64,000 nucleotides of DNA. Source: Excoecaria cochinchinensis. Taxonomy: Eukaryota > Streptophyta > Magnoliopsida > Malpighiales > Euphorbiaceae. The DNA lies in contig CANTUQ010000159.1 in assembly GCA_947683425.1 (NCBI GenBank), positions 7,392,001 through 7,456,000 on the forward strand, read 5' to 3'. A program made the position numbers and the translations under genes. Positions 20,872 to 31,942 of the stretch are shown in pieces. The notes below the pieces were generated by a model that did no database searches, was not told the origin of the DNA, and worked only from the letters and a program-made list of their open reading frames with translations. Positions within the stretch are counted from its first letter, which is position 1, and each line of letters starts with the position of its first letter.

Positions 20872-21826
20872 TGTAGATACCGGGTTCCAAGGCGGTCCAA
20901 GATCAGGATTACCCAATGATGAAAATAAGGACCGATTCATAGGCAAGAAAGTAAGGATTGATGGTTTCCTTGTCAACATTGTCTTTTTTAGAAAATAAAG
21001 AAAATATATTTTTTTAAAAATAAAAAATAAAAAAGTAAGGTCAGAAGTGTTAATTTTGTGTCAAAAAGTTTTGATTTAAAAAAAAAAATTTGGGTGCCCA
21101 CGGCCGCTGGCACGCAGGGCGCTGGCAGGCCAAGCGCGCTGAGGGACAGGCATCTCGTTCCTCGCGTACGCTGCGTGCGCGCTAAGGTGCACCCATACCT
21201 TATCGCGAAAGGGGTGGCCTACCTCGCCTGCCAGTGGCTTGTTGGCCGCAAAATCCGCCGAAAATGGCCTTTTGACCATTTTTGGTGTTTTTAACCCATT
21301 TTTTTATGTTTTTGATTTTTAAATTATTTTCCTAATGAGATTAGGATTTTTTCTTAATAATGGGTATAAATAGAATATTTTGGAGAGAGAAAATGGGTGA
21401 TTTTTGGGGGAGAGTTGGAGAGGATTTTCTAGAGAGAAAAATCCCATTTTTGAGAGAAAAAATCTCTTTTCTTTATCTTTCTTGATTTTTTCTTAGATCT
21501 AAAAATGCTTGGTGAGATTGCATTAACTTGAGGAAATAAAATTAATTTCCTTAACTTGGGTTTTCTCATCAAACATCAAAAAATAATTTTTTGAGTTTTT
21601 TTTTGTGTTCTTGATTTTTTTTTATAAATCTTTTTGAGATTATTTTTAAATTTTGACAAGCAAAAATAGATCAAGACATCTTGCTTCCAAATCATAAAAT
21701 CTGAGGGTAAAAATTTTTGGATTTATTTATTTTTGCTATTTCATTTTATATTATTTTTTTTATTTTATTTTTTTATGTCCAAATATTAATATTTTCTATT
21801 ACATGTTTATTTACCTTCTTCATTTT
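20872..21826 (+). mobile_element. LTR of element D/E, left part (type T2)
   Basis: Starts TGTAGATACCGGGTTCCAAG and follows the A 3' LTR in order. It includes a GC-rich block (21095-21290), a good TATA box (GTATAAATAG, about 21364-21373), A/T-rich leader sequence and CTGAGGGTAAA. It is interrupted at 21826 by F; the right part resumes at 40342. Confidence 0.85.
21822..21826 (+). other. Target-site duplication of element F, left copy (ATTTT)
   Basis: ATTTT directly before the F 5' LTR. The same five bases follow the F 3' LTR at 40337-40341. The exact match proves that 21827-40336 is a single insertion. Confidence 0.9.
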
Positions 21827-22295
21827 TGATAACCAAGAAAATATCATTTGCACCAAGGCCCATCTAGTCGGCCCAGTGAACTGGCCAGGCCTAAGGCCCA
21901 AGAGCTAAGAGTGAACAGGCACGAGTTCCTAGGCAGCGCACCCAGCCGATCGGACGATGTGACAGCCAGTCCCATCAGTCGTCTGACACAAGGCAGTGCC
22001 CCCATCAGCCACCTGCTCCCTGTCACTTCGCCGGAAACCTACTTTGGTTGCCAGTAATCACTTCCCTAGGCACTCAAGTGCCCCTCATCCATCTCTTATA
22101 AATAGTCCAGCCAACGATGGCCTCAGGTATTGAATCCTCAGCAGTCTCTCTCTAAGCACTTTCTCTCTCTAAGCTACTAACTTAAGTTTCAGAGTGCTTA
22201 CACCTAGTCCGACCGGACATTCTTCCTTGCAGGGTCACTCTCATCCGATTATTCGGTTCCTCCCTCTCCAGATAAAGACATCTAGGGCTTTATCA
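21827..22295 (+). mobile_element. 5' LTR of element F (Tat-like)
   Basis: A 469-bp LTR, TGATAACC...GGGCTTTATCA, the same length as its partner at 39868-40336. By eye the two differ at roughly 7-8 percent of positions, so F is much older than C. A clear TATA box CTTATAAATAG lies at about 22095-22105. The sequence after the LTR (TTTGGTGATTTCATTGAGAG) should hold the PBS, but I cannot assign its tRNA. Confidence 0.93.
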
Positions 22296-22353
22296 TTTGG
22301 TGATTTCATTGAGAGGTATGTCAAACTAACGATCAAACGAGAATACGACCCCC

Positions 22354-24639
22354 ATGGACTTCGACCAAGAAGGAGATAGATGTGCCAGTTTAGGCACCTC
22401 ACAGGGGGGGGGGGAAGAGCCTGTCAGGTCCCCAATGGAGACCGCCCCCCTTCCGGAGTCAAACGACGCCGTCTTAGAATACTCAAAAGATTCTCTCGTC
22501 ACTGTCCGCGATATGCATGCTATACTTAGTGACTTCACCAAAAGCATAGTCCAAACGCTGCAAAAGGGCAAAATGCCCGAGATTTTCGAAAGAGTTCATG
22601 GGAGCTATCCCATGTACAAAGACTTCGGAGGAAGAAGAAGCAAAGGGATCTCCATTAACAAGCCAAGGGCTCAAAATACAAGGAAACACGACGCCGAGAT
22701 CCCGGGACGCCACGAAAAAGTGAAAGGAATAGCGTTATTCTGCAAAGGATCTGCCTACCACCACGCTGAACCCTCCACTTCAAGTGATGAGGATAACTTA
22801 TCCTATTTGTGCACACCTAACAGCTCTGTCTCCATGAGCTCATGTCAGGGCCCTGGCTCAGTAATTTTGAGCAAAGGAGACAAGTGGCTGAAACGGAAAC
22901 TAGAACAGTTTGGTTTAATGAGCTCCGAAAGGAGCACGCCCAGGACAAGAACCCGCAAAAGTCAGGCATCCCCATTTCGCAGAGAAATCATGGAGTTCGA
23001 GATGCCTCCCAGGTGGAGAAACGTCCGGATGGATAGGTATACAGGTGAGACTGACCCCACTACTCATGTGGCGAGGTTTTTATTGAAAGCGCAGGCGTAC
23101 GCCCTCGATGAGAGGGCTATTTGTTAGATTTTCCCCACCACCCTTGGTGGACAGGCCTTGAGATGCTTTCGGAAGCTCCCACGAGAATCGATCGTCTCCT
23201 TCTGGCAGTTCAAAGAGCTCTTAGTCTCGAGATTTGAGGCCAGAGCACCCTCACTGAGGTCGACAGGCGACCTGGGTGGCTCCTACGGACGAGCCGACGA
23301 AAGCCTTAAGGACTACGTAGACCGCTTTCAAGAAGCTGTGGGACAGGTGAAGAGCGTAAGTGAAGAAATGACGATGACCGCCTTAGCGAGAAGCCCGGCC
23401 GACCATCCTCCATCCCAATCTGCAGTGACAACAACCCCCCGGGATTTTCATGAGCTAATGGACTGGGCCAAGCGACACGTTTGGACGAATGAGGCCCGGA
23501 GGACTGGTAGAGTCGGACTAGCCAGCGTGCTGAGTAGGCTTCGGTACCCTGATGGACGGCCCTTCACGAAAAATGGATTGACCGAGTGGCTTTGAAACAT
23601 TTCGGATGAGCTCAAAAGCCCGCAGCACCGGAGCGAAAGGAAGATATCCAAGGGTGAATCCTCGGGTAAGGCAAGTGATTCGGCACCTCAAGGCTTTACC
23701 CCGCTCAACACCAGCCCCTCCAAAGTGCTGACCTGGATTAAAAAGAACAACCACACAATCAACTGGCCCAAGAGGCTGTCCAATCAGAGCAGGCACCGAA
23801 GGGATCAGAGTCTGTATTGTGAGTTTCACAGAGACGTCGGTCATTCTACCGACGAGTGTCACTCACTGCTCAAGGAAATTGAATGCCTGGTGCAAAGAGG
23901 AGCCCTCCAGAGATTCGTTCGATCGGCCAGAGGGGCAAGTCCCTGTAAATGGCTGGATCCTGAGTAGGCCGACTATAGCTCAGATGAGGACAAGGAGCGG
24001 AGAAACCCCAGGAGTGTGGGCCCGAGTCGGTAAAGCGCAGGAACAGTGAATATGATCTCAAGAGGATCGACTTAACCAGAGGAGCTCCATAGGAAGAAGA
24101 GGGGGAAGGGAGTATATCTCTCTCAGATTATTGAGCAGTCTATGCCTATCACGGTGTCCAGCAACGATGCCCGAGACATCGTGTTCCCCCACGAGGATGC
24201 GCTCGTCATCAGAGCACGCATCAACAATTTTGATGTCAGGAGGATCCTAGTGGATAATGGTAGTGCAGTCAATGTGCTTACCTTGCAGGTGTACGAAGCG
24301 ATGGGACTGCCGGTTGGGGAGCTAAAGCCGAACGCAACGCCTCTGATCGGATTAGGAAATGCCACCATCCCGGTGATCGGATCCGAGCTTTTTTTGGAGC
24401 TCGGACAGGAGGTGACCGTTCACACCTGCAAGGTAAGTTTTAAGATAATTGACTTAATATTTGCCTATAATGCCATTTTTTGCAGGCCCTTGCTCGTCCA
24501 AACAGGAGCTGTCACCAGCGTCCGATATATGGTGATGAAAATTCCCACCGGGAAGGGCGTGGCTATTGTGAGAGGGGACCAGAAAGCATCCCGAGAGGCT
24601 TATATCACCATGATCAAGCAGCAAAAGGAAGCCTGTTAA
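22354..24639 (+). pseudogene. gag: Gag-protease remnant of element F
   Basis: One reading frame (ATG 22354, MDFDQEG) carries a Tat-type gag followed by protease. Visible parts: the gag core FEMPPRWRNVRMDRYTGETD, then ALRCFRKLP, FWQFKELLVSRFEA and SLKDYVDRFQEAV; the metal-binding-like YCEFHRDVGHSTDEC; and the aspartic protease with its catalytic Asp in ILVDNGSAVNVL, followed by AIFCRPLLVQTGAVTSVRYM. Stops interrupt it at 23125-23127 (after DERAIC), 23593-23595, 23965-23967, 24031-24033 and once more near 24070. No reverse transcriptase, RNase H or integrase follows: the frame ends at 24639 and noncoding sequence with a tandem array begins. Known role of the family: particle formation and polyprotein cleavage. 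Confidence 0.85.
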
Positions 24640-24970
24640 TCGAGCACAAAGGGTTAGAGGGTTGGTATGCCCGTAGATGACACAAAGAGGCTGAGCTCTG
24701 GACAGACGCACGTCTGTAATAAGGCTTATGTCTCCAGTTAGGCGCACGTCTACAGTTAGGCTCAGGCTTTCCCCAATCTTTATAATGTTGTATTGATCAC
24801 TCATTATGACTTATACGCTAGACTTGACGTGCATCCTAAGTTAAAAATGCGAAAGTCAAGCTCTGTCGAAGACCAAATTTAGCATCCATTAACGTATAGA
24901 GGTCTCTGTTCTCTCCTTATTTAAATTGCATATATAATATATCTATAATAGATGCCCATTTCAGATTAGG
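24640..24970 (+). other. Noncoding spacer of element F
   Basis: No gene seen. It contains GCGCACGTCTA/GACGCACGTCTG repeats (about 24710-24755) and an AT-rich stretch ending TTTCAG at 24960-24965, where pol would be expected in a complete Tat element. Confidence 0.5.
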
Positions 24971-24974
24971 GGAA

Positions 24975-25706
24975 CGGGAATTCCAACACTCTCTCAAGGA
25001 TATATCCATCAAGGCCGATACCTTTCCCGGTCCGAAAGTAATGAGATCGCCATGCACCCGACGACCCATCCGGTGTGAAATACGAAAAGGGTCGATCGTA
25101 GGAGCCCGGATCGATGATATTCCCGATCTGATGCCGAAAAACTAGGCAATGGCAGGCCACCCGTACCTGGTCGGATCTACCGATAGGCACGGTAAAACTC
25201 GATTCTCCTATGAACCCGGATCGATGATAATGTCGATCTGATGTCGAAAAACTGGCCAATGGCAGGCCACCCGTGCCCGTTCGGATCTACTGATAGTCAC
25301 GGTAAAGCTCGATTATCCGACGAGCTCGGATCGATGATAATGCCGATTTGATGCCGAAAAACTGGCCAATGGCAGGCCACCCGTGCCCGTTCGGATCTAC
25401 CGATAGGCAAGGTAAAGCTCGATTCTCCTATAAGCCCGAATCGATGATAATGCCGTTTTGATGCAGAAAAACTGGCCAATAGCAGGCCACCCATGCCCGT
25501 TCGGATCTACCAATAGGCACAGTAAAGCTCGATTCTCCTACGAGCCCGGATCGATGATAATGCTGATCTGATGCCGAAAAACTGGCCAATGGCAGGCCAC
25601 CTGTGCCTGTTTGGATCTACCGATAGGCACGGTAAAGCTCGATTCTCCTACGAGCCCGGATCGATGATATTCCCGATCTGATGCCGAAAAACTGTCTAAT
25701 GGCAGG
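24975..25706 (+). repeat. 110-bp tandem array of element F, left half
   Basis: Six and a half copies of a 110-bp unit. GGATCGATGATAATGCCGAT recurs at exact 110-base spacing from 25105 on, together with AACTGGCCAATGGCAGGCCA and CGTTCGGATCTACCGATAGG. The array is split at 25706 by G and continues at 35666. Confidence 0.93.
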
Positions 25707-25939
25707 TGATAAGTTGCAATTATATTAATATTTTAGATTAATTCTTGGCATAATTATGTGTTTTATTTATTTATTTTTAATATTTATTAATTAGTTTTTA
25801 TCATTTTATTAGTTTTTAGTGTTTTTATTATTTTTAATAAATTTTAGGATGTTTTCAAGTGTTTTGTTTTAATCTGGAGCTAAATTGGAGGTTTGGGGCG
25901 AATTTTAGAAGAAATTATGGAAAGAAGGCAGATTTTGCC

Positions 25940-26205
25940 TAAAGCACAGCCGTGCTTTTCAAAAGCACGGCTGTGCTTTCGAGGGGAGTGCGCACGCCAG
26001 CGAGATCAATCGACGACACACCTGTGCTGTTGCGCAAGGCACAGCTGTGTCACGCAGGAGAGGCATGCGCGGAACGCATTTCTCGCCCAGCAGCACAGCT
26101 GTGCTTCAGCGAGAAACACAGCTGTGCTGTGCCTTTTTCCACCAGCAGTCGCACAACCCTAGCCAAAACATAGCTGTGCTTCTTAAAGCACAGCTGTGCT
26201 TTTCT
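25940..26205 (+). repeat. GCACAGCTGTGC palindrome cluster in U3 of G
   Basis: About eight perfect or near-perfect copies of AAGCACAGCTGTGCTT in 265 bases, ending just before the TATA box. The centre CAGCTG is an E-box-type hexamer. The 3' LTR carries the same cluster (about 34345-34605). Confidence 0.92.
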
Positions 26206-26208
26206 CCA

Positions 26209-26218
26209 GTATAAAAAT
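26209..26218 (+). promoter_or_regulatory. TATA box of the G LTR
   Basis: GTATAAAAAT directly after the palindrome cluster, repeated at 34611-34620 in the 3' LTR. It divides a U3 of about 500 bases from R. Confidence 0.7.
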
Positions 26219-27285
26219 CAAAGCGCCGTTCATCATCAAGGAGGGGTTGGTAGATTTAGATTTAATTTTTCTTAGTTTTTCCAGCAGATTTTTATTTTAT
26301 TTTAGGTTTTAATTTTCATTTTAAAATTCTGTTTTAGATAGATTTAATTTTAAATTGCAATTTGTTCTTAATTAATTTAGATTATTTTTAGTTTAAATTT
26401 ATATTGTGGGGATTCAAGTTGATTCCAAGGTGGATGAACAAGAGCTTCAAGATCTATTTTTTCTCTCATCAAGGGTGTATTCTAAACTTTAATTTTTAAT
26501 ATTTTATGTTTATATTCTTCATGTTGGAGTAGTTATTCATGCTTAGGAGTTCTTGAATCATATTTTGTATTTGGATATTTTGATTTAATAAATATTTTCA
26601 TGGTTTCTTTTATTTCTCTTGTTATTTCTGCAATTATAATGATTATTAGGTTTGATCATGATTTAATCCGGAATGATGATTGATTTCAAATCTGATTTGT
26701 GTTATAATTTATTTTTACTCAGTTTTATCATTCTTGCTGTGTCTTTTGGACGACTCCGGAATGGGAATCTAAAAGTGTAGGATTTTATGGTTTAATACTA
26801 GAGTGGGATGAGAGGAATAGATGGGTTTTGGGTTGTTTGGTTCCGCAATGGGAAAGCAAACCGAATCTAGGACTTTAGACCCGTGCTTAGGCTAGTTGTA
26901 TGGCTTGCTGCGGAATGGGACGTTATGCAATTAGAGTAGCTTTCTCCGGAATGGGACGCTTGGGTTTAGTTAGGTTGTCCAGAATTTCATGTTTATATTG
27001 TTTTACCAATTTCCAATTACATTTATGAGGATAGAATTTCCTAAGCATTTAATTTCATCCTTGAGTAATTTCTTGATGAACACTTTTATTTTTAATTGTT
27101 AATTTATTTTCTTGCTTAGCTTAGTTTTCTCCACCAAACAAACTGGGGACATCTCAATTTCACTCATCTATAGATATTTAACTTGACAATCTTTTGTCCC
27201 TTCGGTATGATAACTCGGGGTCTTAACTATACCCAACTTTATTACTTGTCAATTCGGTACACTTGCCGAACACCGATCAAGTTTT

Positions 27286-27303
27286 TGGTGCCGTTGCCGG
27301 GGA
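27286..27303 (+). promoter_or_regulatory. Primer-binding site of element G (Athila type)
   Basis: TGGTGCCGTTGCCGGGGA, the characteristic priming site of Athila-lineage elements (commonly TGGCGCCGTTGCCGGGGA), a few bases after the LTR end. Confidence 0.9.
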
Positions 27304-27415
27304 AAACGATGTTGTTTTTTTTATATCTTTAGTTGAGTTAGTTTGAGGTTTTTATTTTTCTTTTTGTTTTAATTTGGTGTTTATCTTTGCAGGAAAATTT
27401 TGAGGTATTTTCAAA

Positions 27416-28208
27416 ATGATGCAAGATAGTGTTCAAGATTATGAGTTGGTCCTTTTGCGAGCTCAAGTGAATGATATGATGAGGGAGATGCAAGAGTTAC
27501 AACAATTGTATTCAACTTCACCAGTCACCTATTCACCGTCTTTTGAAGATCCTATCACAAGAGTCTCACTTTGCCCATATCGAACGTCTTTCAAACTACA
27601 TTTATTGTAGAGAGCAGGAATACCAAGCAGAAAGGGGGGAGTTGCAGGCTATAATCAACTGTTAAGAGGAAAGGATCAAGGCTCAAGGGAATCTATTAAG
27701 AAGTCAAGAATTGGAGATCCAAAATTTGGAATCCAAGTTGGAGCTTTTAATTGTTTCTTCGGGTGATCAAAGAGATGGTGGTGAATTGAGTCATGCACCT
27801 ATAGAGCTTATTAAGAATTTTGAAATTTTTGAGGATGGGTTGCATGAAGAAAAAAAGGAGCCAGTCATTGTTGAAGACAAATCTTGTGTTTGTTTGGAAA
27901 CTAATTTCAATTCTTCTATGCAGGATATTACATCAAAGGAGCAAGAGTTGTGCGATTCTCAAATGGAGGCACTGGATTCAGTCCATTTGAAGGATTTATT
28001 TAGGCTTGAAGAGCCGGTGGAGTTCGTTTATAGTGAACCCAAGGTGGAGTCATACTTCATCGAAGACATGGAATTTCCCACCTTGGTAGCTTTCGATGAT
28101 TTTCTCCTACTGACGGGGGAAAATGAGGAGCAAAAACCGAAAAGACCATTATTTGGGTCACAAGCTCGTCTACCCGAGAGTAACATGAGTCGAGCTGGGA
28201 CTCAATAA
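27416..28208 (+). pseudogene. Unrecognised coiled-coil ORF of element G
   Basis: I do not recognise this product. It lies where gag would start. ATG 27416 opens MMQDSVQDYELVLLRAQVND, Leu/Glu/Gln-rich. The frame shifts near 27560 and continues as HIERLSNYIYCREQEYQAER, crosses a TAA at about 27662, and runs to 28208 through SQELEIQNLESKLELL, an acidic middle and a C-terminus ESNMSRAGTQ. With one frameshift and one stop removed it would be about 260 residues, coiled-coil in the first half and acidic in the second. There is no capsid homology, zinc knuckle, protease or pol in G, so the element is non-autonomous and would need partner proteins. An accessory or tethering role is only a guess. Confidence 0.6.
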
Positions 28209-28853
28209 ACCAGAACTTTTTCTTAACCCTTTCTCCTAAATTTTTGTCATTTATTTGTGTTTTTGTGTTTTATATTTTTAATTTTTAGTTGTTTATTTTT
28301 GAAACTTTAAAAAAAAAATTATATATATATTTATATAAAATAATTTTCCTTAAATTTTTGGTGTGTTAGAAAGTTAATTTGTTGTTTTTAATGTTTAATT
28401 TGTTGATTTTTAATTTTTTGTTTTAATTGGTTTTGGTTTGGTTTATTGTTTTGGAATTTAACAGAGGAGAAGTAATGGACTCTCAAATGAGCAGCAAGAA
28501 GTGAAAATTGGAGCTGCAGGGACAGTAGCAATTTACCGGTTATCTCACGGTGACAATTAAAATTGTTGTCACCTTGAGATATATTTCATCAAGGCAGTAG
28601 CGCCAGGTAAAACGTGAAAGCACAGCTGTGCTTTCATTTTAAAACACGCCGATTTGTAGTGCTGTGAAAAACACAGCCGTGCTTCTTTCAAAAGCACAGC
28701 TGTGCTTTTCGCACGGCCCTCTTAAAACACGCCTGTGCTCGTTTTGCTCCTCTCTTTTCTTTTATTTTCTCTTCTGTTTTCCCCTTGTTCTTCAATTTAA
28801 AATATTCTCTCAATTTCTCTTCGATCTTCATTTGCAATCCAAGCTTTTAGCAG
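28209..28853 (+). promoter_or_regulatory. Candidate internal promoter region and first exon of element G
   Basis: Noncoding spacer ahead of the env-position ORF. It holds a hairpin (about 28545-28585, TCACGGTGACAATTAAAATT then GTTGTCACC) of the kind clustered in H, then GCACAGCTGTGC-type palindromes (28618-28740) as in the LTR. A pyrimidine-rich, leader-like stretch follows, ending in TTTTAGCAG before GTAATT at 28854. The arrangement resembles the U3-to-leader order of the LTR. No strong TATA box is seen; CTCTTAAAACAC near 28720 is the closest. Confidence 0.45.
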
Positions 28854-30405
28854 GTAATTTAAATTTAATTGTTAATTCCGAGCTGTAATTAGTAATATAT
28901 TCTCAATTTCTGTTTAATTTTTTGCTTTTCCCGCGAATTCTTGCCCGATATTGATTTTTCCCCATTTTTGCACAAGTTCTAGATTTCTACTTGAGTTCGA
29001 GTTAGATTGAACTGAGCACTTCCTTCAATTCGCGATTTTCAAATTTTTAACTTTAGCATTCCAGTAATTTTTGCAAGCTACAGGTATGTATATTTCCCCC
29101 ATCTCTATTCTAAATGTTACTGTGTAAATGTGCAGTTGCTTTCACTCAATTTCTCTGGGATTTCGATATTTATTTGTGATTATGTGGATTGTGCTGCTTG
29201 TCTTGTGCGTTTGTACAGATTTTTGGGTGTTGGGGTTATTAAATTTGCACTCAAATCCAGTTTATCTTCATGCACACCAGCTGTTTGCTTAAATGCCTCA
29301 ATGGATGTTCAAAGAACATTTTGTGCTTTTATTTGATCTGTACAACAATTTTTGTGCATGAATTCTTGTAGAAATTGTCAATGTGAACTATGAGGTTTAT
29401 ATTAGAGCTGGATGGCAGGAACTTCGTGCTTATATGTCATGAAAATTCATCACTATTGGCACTATTGAAGTTGGGTTAACATGCTACTATGCTTGAAGTT
29501 GTCCAGTTTTAATGGAGCAGTTTGTTTAGGAATTGTCAGTCTTTTGAGCTTAATATTTATGTCATTCTTTGCTAGGTTTTGAGGCTGCCAGGTTGACTGA
29601 GTTTTGGGCTTATTTTTCAATTATCTAGCTTGCATTTATTCTTTAATTGGTCATTTGAAAGGGAGAATCATGGAAGATGGGATTTTGAACTTCAATTGGG
29701 GAAATTAATTGTTTCCATTGTATTGATTTATTTGAGCATAGCAATGGATGGGGAGATGTTGCAAGTTTAATTGTAAATTACTTGAGATCATGCTTGGTGA
29801 TTGTATTGTGCGATATTGTTGTTGCTGCTTTTAACTTTTTTAATTTAGATGCAATTAATATTGTGCTAGATTATTGTGAGACAATTGCATGTTTGCTAGT
29901 TCCCGACTTGATGGGATTAGGATAACTTGTGAGCGATGCCAATTTTTCAAATTCTTATTTACATGCAACTTTGAATTTTTCCTACATATTTTTGCTATGA
30001 ATAGAGCATTGATTAAGCAAACTGTGCATTGTTCTCTATTATTCTCCATTAAATTGCATTTATTTTATTCTTGGTAATTGCATTTCAATGATGAATTACT
30101 TATGCGTATTTTATTCTCCACCTTGTGCTTTTCATCTTTAATTTCTTTAAATTCTACTTTGTGCAATCTTCAAATTTTTACTATTTTGTGCATAGATTTT
30201 GTACTTCAATATGTTTATACATTTGCCTTATGCTTCATGTTTCTATTTTTGCATCATCATTAGCTAGAAAGTATATTTATGTTGCAAATTTCTGTTGTGA
30301 AGTTTTGGTGAGTTTTGATATTATTCTTCCAATTTAGTTATAGATGTGGTATGCACTTAATGAAACCAAGAATGTTTTGAACAAAGTTTATGCTTTCTTT
30401 TTCAG
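28854..30405 (+). other. Putative intron upstream of the env-position ORF of G
   Basis: A donor CAG/GTAATT at 28854 and an acceptor CTTTCTTTTTCAG at 30405 bound 1552 AT- and T-rich bases with no gene. Donor and acceptor correspond in place and partly in sequence to those in H (59970 and 59281). Joined, the first ATG falls seven bases into the second exon but is out of frame with the long ORF, so a frame lesion or another acceptor (for instance the TAG just before 30344) is possible. Confidence 0.5.
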
Positions 30406-31942
30406 GAACCATGTTCGCAACAGAGAGGAGCAACCATCAGCGCCCATTCAGCCTCCTGATTGGTTGACTCCAGAGCAGCGCACCCTGTTCAATAAGCTGG
30501 CTGCAAAGATTATTATTTCTGGTAGGTTTATGAGTATGAAGACACTCATTGACCTGGGCATTCAAGAGAGGGTATTATCTTTGCTGAGGAACATCGGATG
30601 GGAAGAGTTCTTTTCTTTGAATGGTCCGACTTATCCTGAGATAACATTGGAGTTCCTTAGTACGTTTCAGTACTCTCCTAGGTTATCTCAGGATGATCGG
30701 AATACCATTCAGTTTAGAGTATGCAATATCCCTTACTTTCTATCGATTTCTGACCTGGCTAGATACTTGAGGTTGCTAGTGGATGGAGAGGTGCATATTG
30801 TGGGTGACTCAGCTGTGCATTGGGCTATTATTGGGAAGCCCAATATGGACTTTCATGTGAGAAACACCAAGTCAAAAAAGCTCCGCTCTCCAGTCTATCA
30901 GTACCTACACAGAGTGATGACATCCTCAGTGTTTATGCGACCAGGGTGTCCTAGCAATGTGAGCACACCAGACTTATTTTTTCTTTATGCTATGGAGATC
31001 TGCACCAGATTTAATGCCGTACCTTGGTTGTGTAAGCAACTGAAGAGAGCCACCGCTACTTCAGGGAAGAGGATCGAGATTGGTGGATTGATCACCTTGA
31101 TTATGAGAGCCCTACCTCTGCCTACTCCTGACATGGGACTAGCTTTGAGGTCATCGTACTTGATTGATGAGGAGGTAGTGCTCAGATGTAGGATTGCTAT
31201 AGAGGATCCTTCTTCCGAGAGTGGATATAGACTGCGGAGAGCGGATGAGTTAGAGGCCCATGACTTGGGTGATGATGGAGAGGGCGATTCTGATGATGCC
31301 TACCCACCAGCTGATCATGATGTTGATGCTCCACCACCACCTCTGCCACAGAGAGTGACAGCTAGTACGTCAAGTAGAAGGGTGCGGCCGCGGATTGACA
31401 TACCATTCTCCCCTCCAGATATGAGTCGCTATGCTCAGGGGCATGATGAGCCATCTTCTTCCACAGCCCCTCCACCCTCAGCTCCACATCTAGATGCTTC
31501 TTTGATCCAGACTTTGATATCGGAGATTCAGTCTATGACAGCATCGATGACGCAGTTTGGGACTTCTATCAGCATGATTCAGACTTCTTTTAGTGAGTTG
31601 AGGAGGGAGCAGACAGTTTTCCAGGAGAGGGTTTGGGAGAGATTGGATGAGCTGAGCAGAGGATTGGCGGAGGTCAGGGCAGCTACCTCTCAGAGTGACC
31701 AGATGATCTCTAGCATGGACTTATCAGTACAGCGAGCTTGGGAGCGACTGGCTTCTATTGAGACTCAGATGGAGCAGGTGCGCCGAGATATGGTCCTAGG
31801 AGCTGAGCAGAGAGACACATTTTTGGGATCCTTTCAGCACCAGATTATGACACAGTTGGACAGGTTGAGCAGTGAGATTCACGGATTTTTTACACCTGTT
31901 TCCACTGTATTTCCTCCACATTTGAGACGACCACCACTATGA
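30344..31942 (+). CDS. Env-position Athila ORF of element G
   Basis: An open frame of 532 codons in the place where Athila elements carry their plant-specific ORF (the Athila ORF-1-type family). Its function is not established; it has often been called env-like only because of position. Residues 40-280 form the conserved part (DLGIQERVLSLL, NIGWEEFFSLNGPTYPEI, DLARYLRLLVDGEV, then PDLFFLYAMEICTRFNAVPW), homologous to H (GIWNEIQRLIANIGWERLFT). An acidic, Pro-rich linker (about 305-345) and a Gln/Glu-rich coiled-coil end (about 385-520, SMTASMTQFGTSISMIQTS onward) follow. I see no signal peptide and no membrane segment. The ATG at 30344 is in frame but the first 20 codons may be intron. It is unusual in being intact while the rest of G's coding region is gone. 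Confidence 0.75.
   Translation: MWYALNETKNVLNKVYAFFFRNHVRNREEQPSAPIQPPDWLTPEQRTLFNKLAAKIIISGRFMSMKTLIDLGIQERVLSLLRNIGWEEFFSLNGPTYPEITLEFLSTFQYSPRLSQDDRNTIQFRVCNIPYFLSISDLARYLRLLVDGEVHIVGDSAVHWAIIGKPNMDFHVRNTKSKKLRSPVYQYLHRVMTSSVFMRPGCPSNVSTPDLFFLYAMEICTRFNAVPWLCKQLKRATATSGKRIEIGGLITLIMRALPLPTPDMGLALRSSYLIDEEVVLRCRIAIEDPSSESGYRLRRADELEAHDLGDDGEGDSDDAYPPADHDVDAPPPPLPQRVTASTSSRRVRPRIDIPFSPPDMSRYAQGHDEPSSSTAPPPSAPHLDASLIQTLISEIQSMTASMTQFGTSISMIQTSFSELRREQTVFQERVWERLDELSRGLAEVRAATSQSDQMISSMDLSVQRAWERLASIETQMEQVRRDMVLGAEQRDTFLGSFQHQIMTQLDRLSSEIHGFFTPVSTVFPPHLRRPPL

Larger units (their letters stand above)
25707..27279 (+). mobile_element. 5' LTR of element G (Athila-like)
   Basis: A 1573-bp LTR from TGATAAGTTGCAATTATATT to GAACACCGATCA, followed by the PBS. 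The U3 palindrome cluster, the TATA box at 26209-26218 and a leader with repeated CGGAATGGGA words (26755-26950) are features it shares with H's LTR. It differs from its partner (34110-35665) by only a few percent. It is inserted into the 110-bp array of F. Confidence 0.92.

Noticed and set aside
24966..25494. Minus-strand frames in the 110-bp array of F
   Set aside because: Repeats of the same unit translated; frame is lost at each 110-base step, as 110 is not a multiple of three.
29130..30337. Short frames between the two ORFs of G as possible small genes
   Set aside because: AT-rich, no shared features with H, and they lie in the putative intron.
30344..31942. Calling the Athila ORF a true envelope protein
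   Set aside because: No signal peptide, transmembrane segment or glycoprotein pattern visible in G or H; only the position fits.
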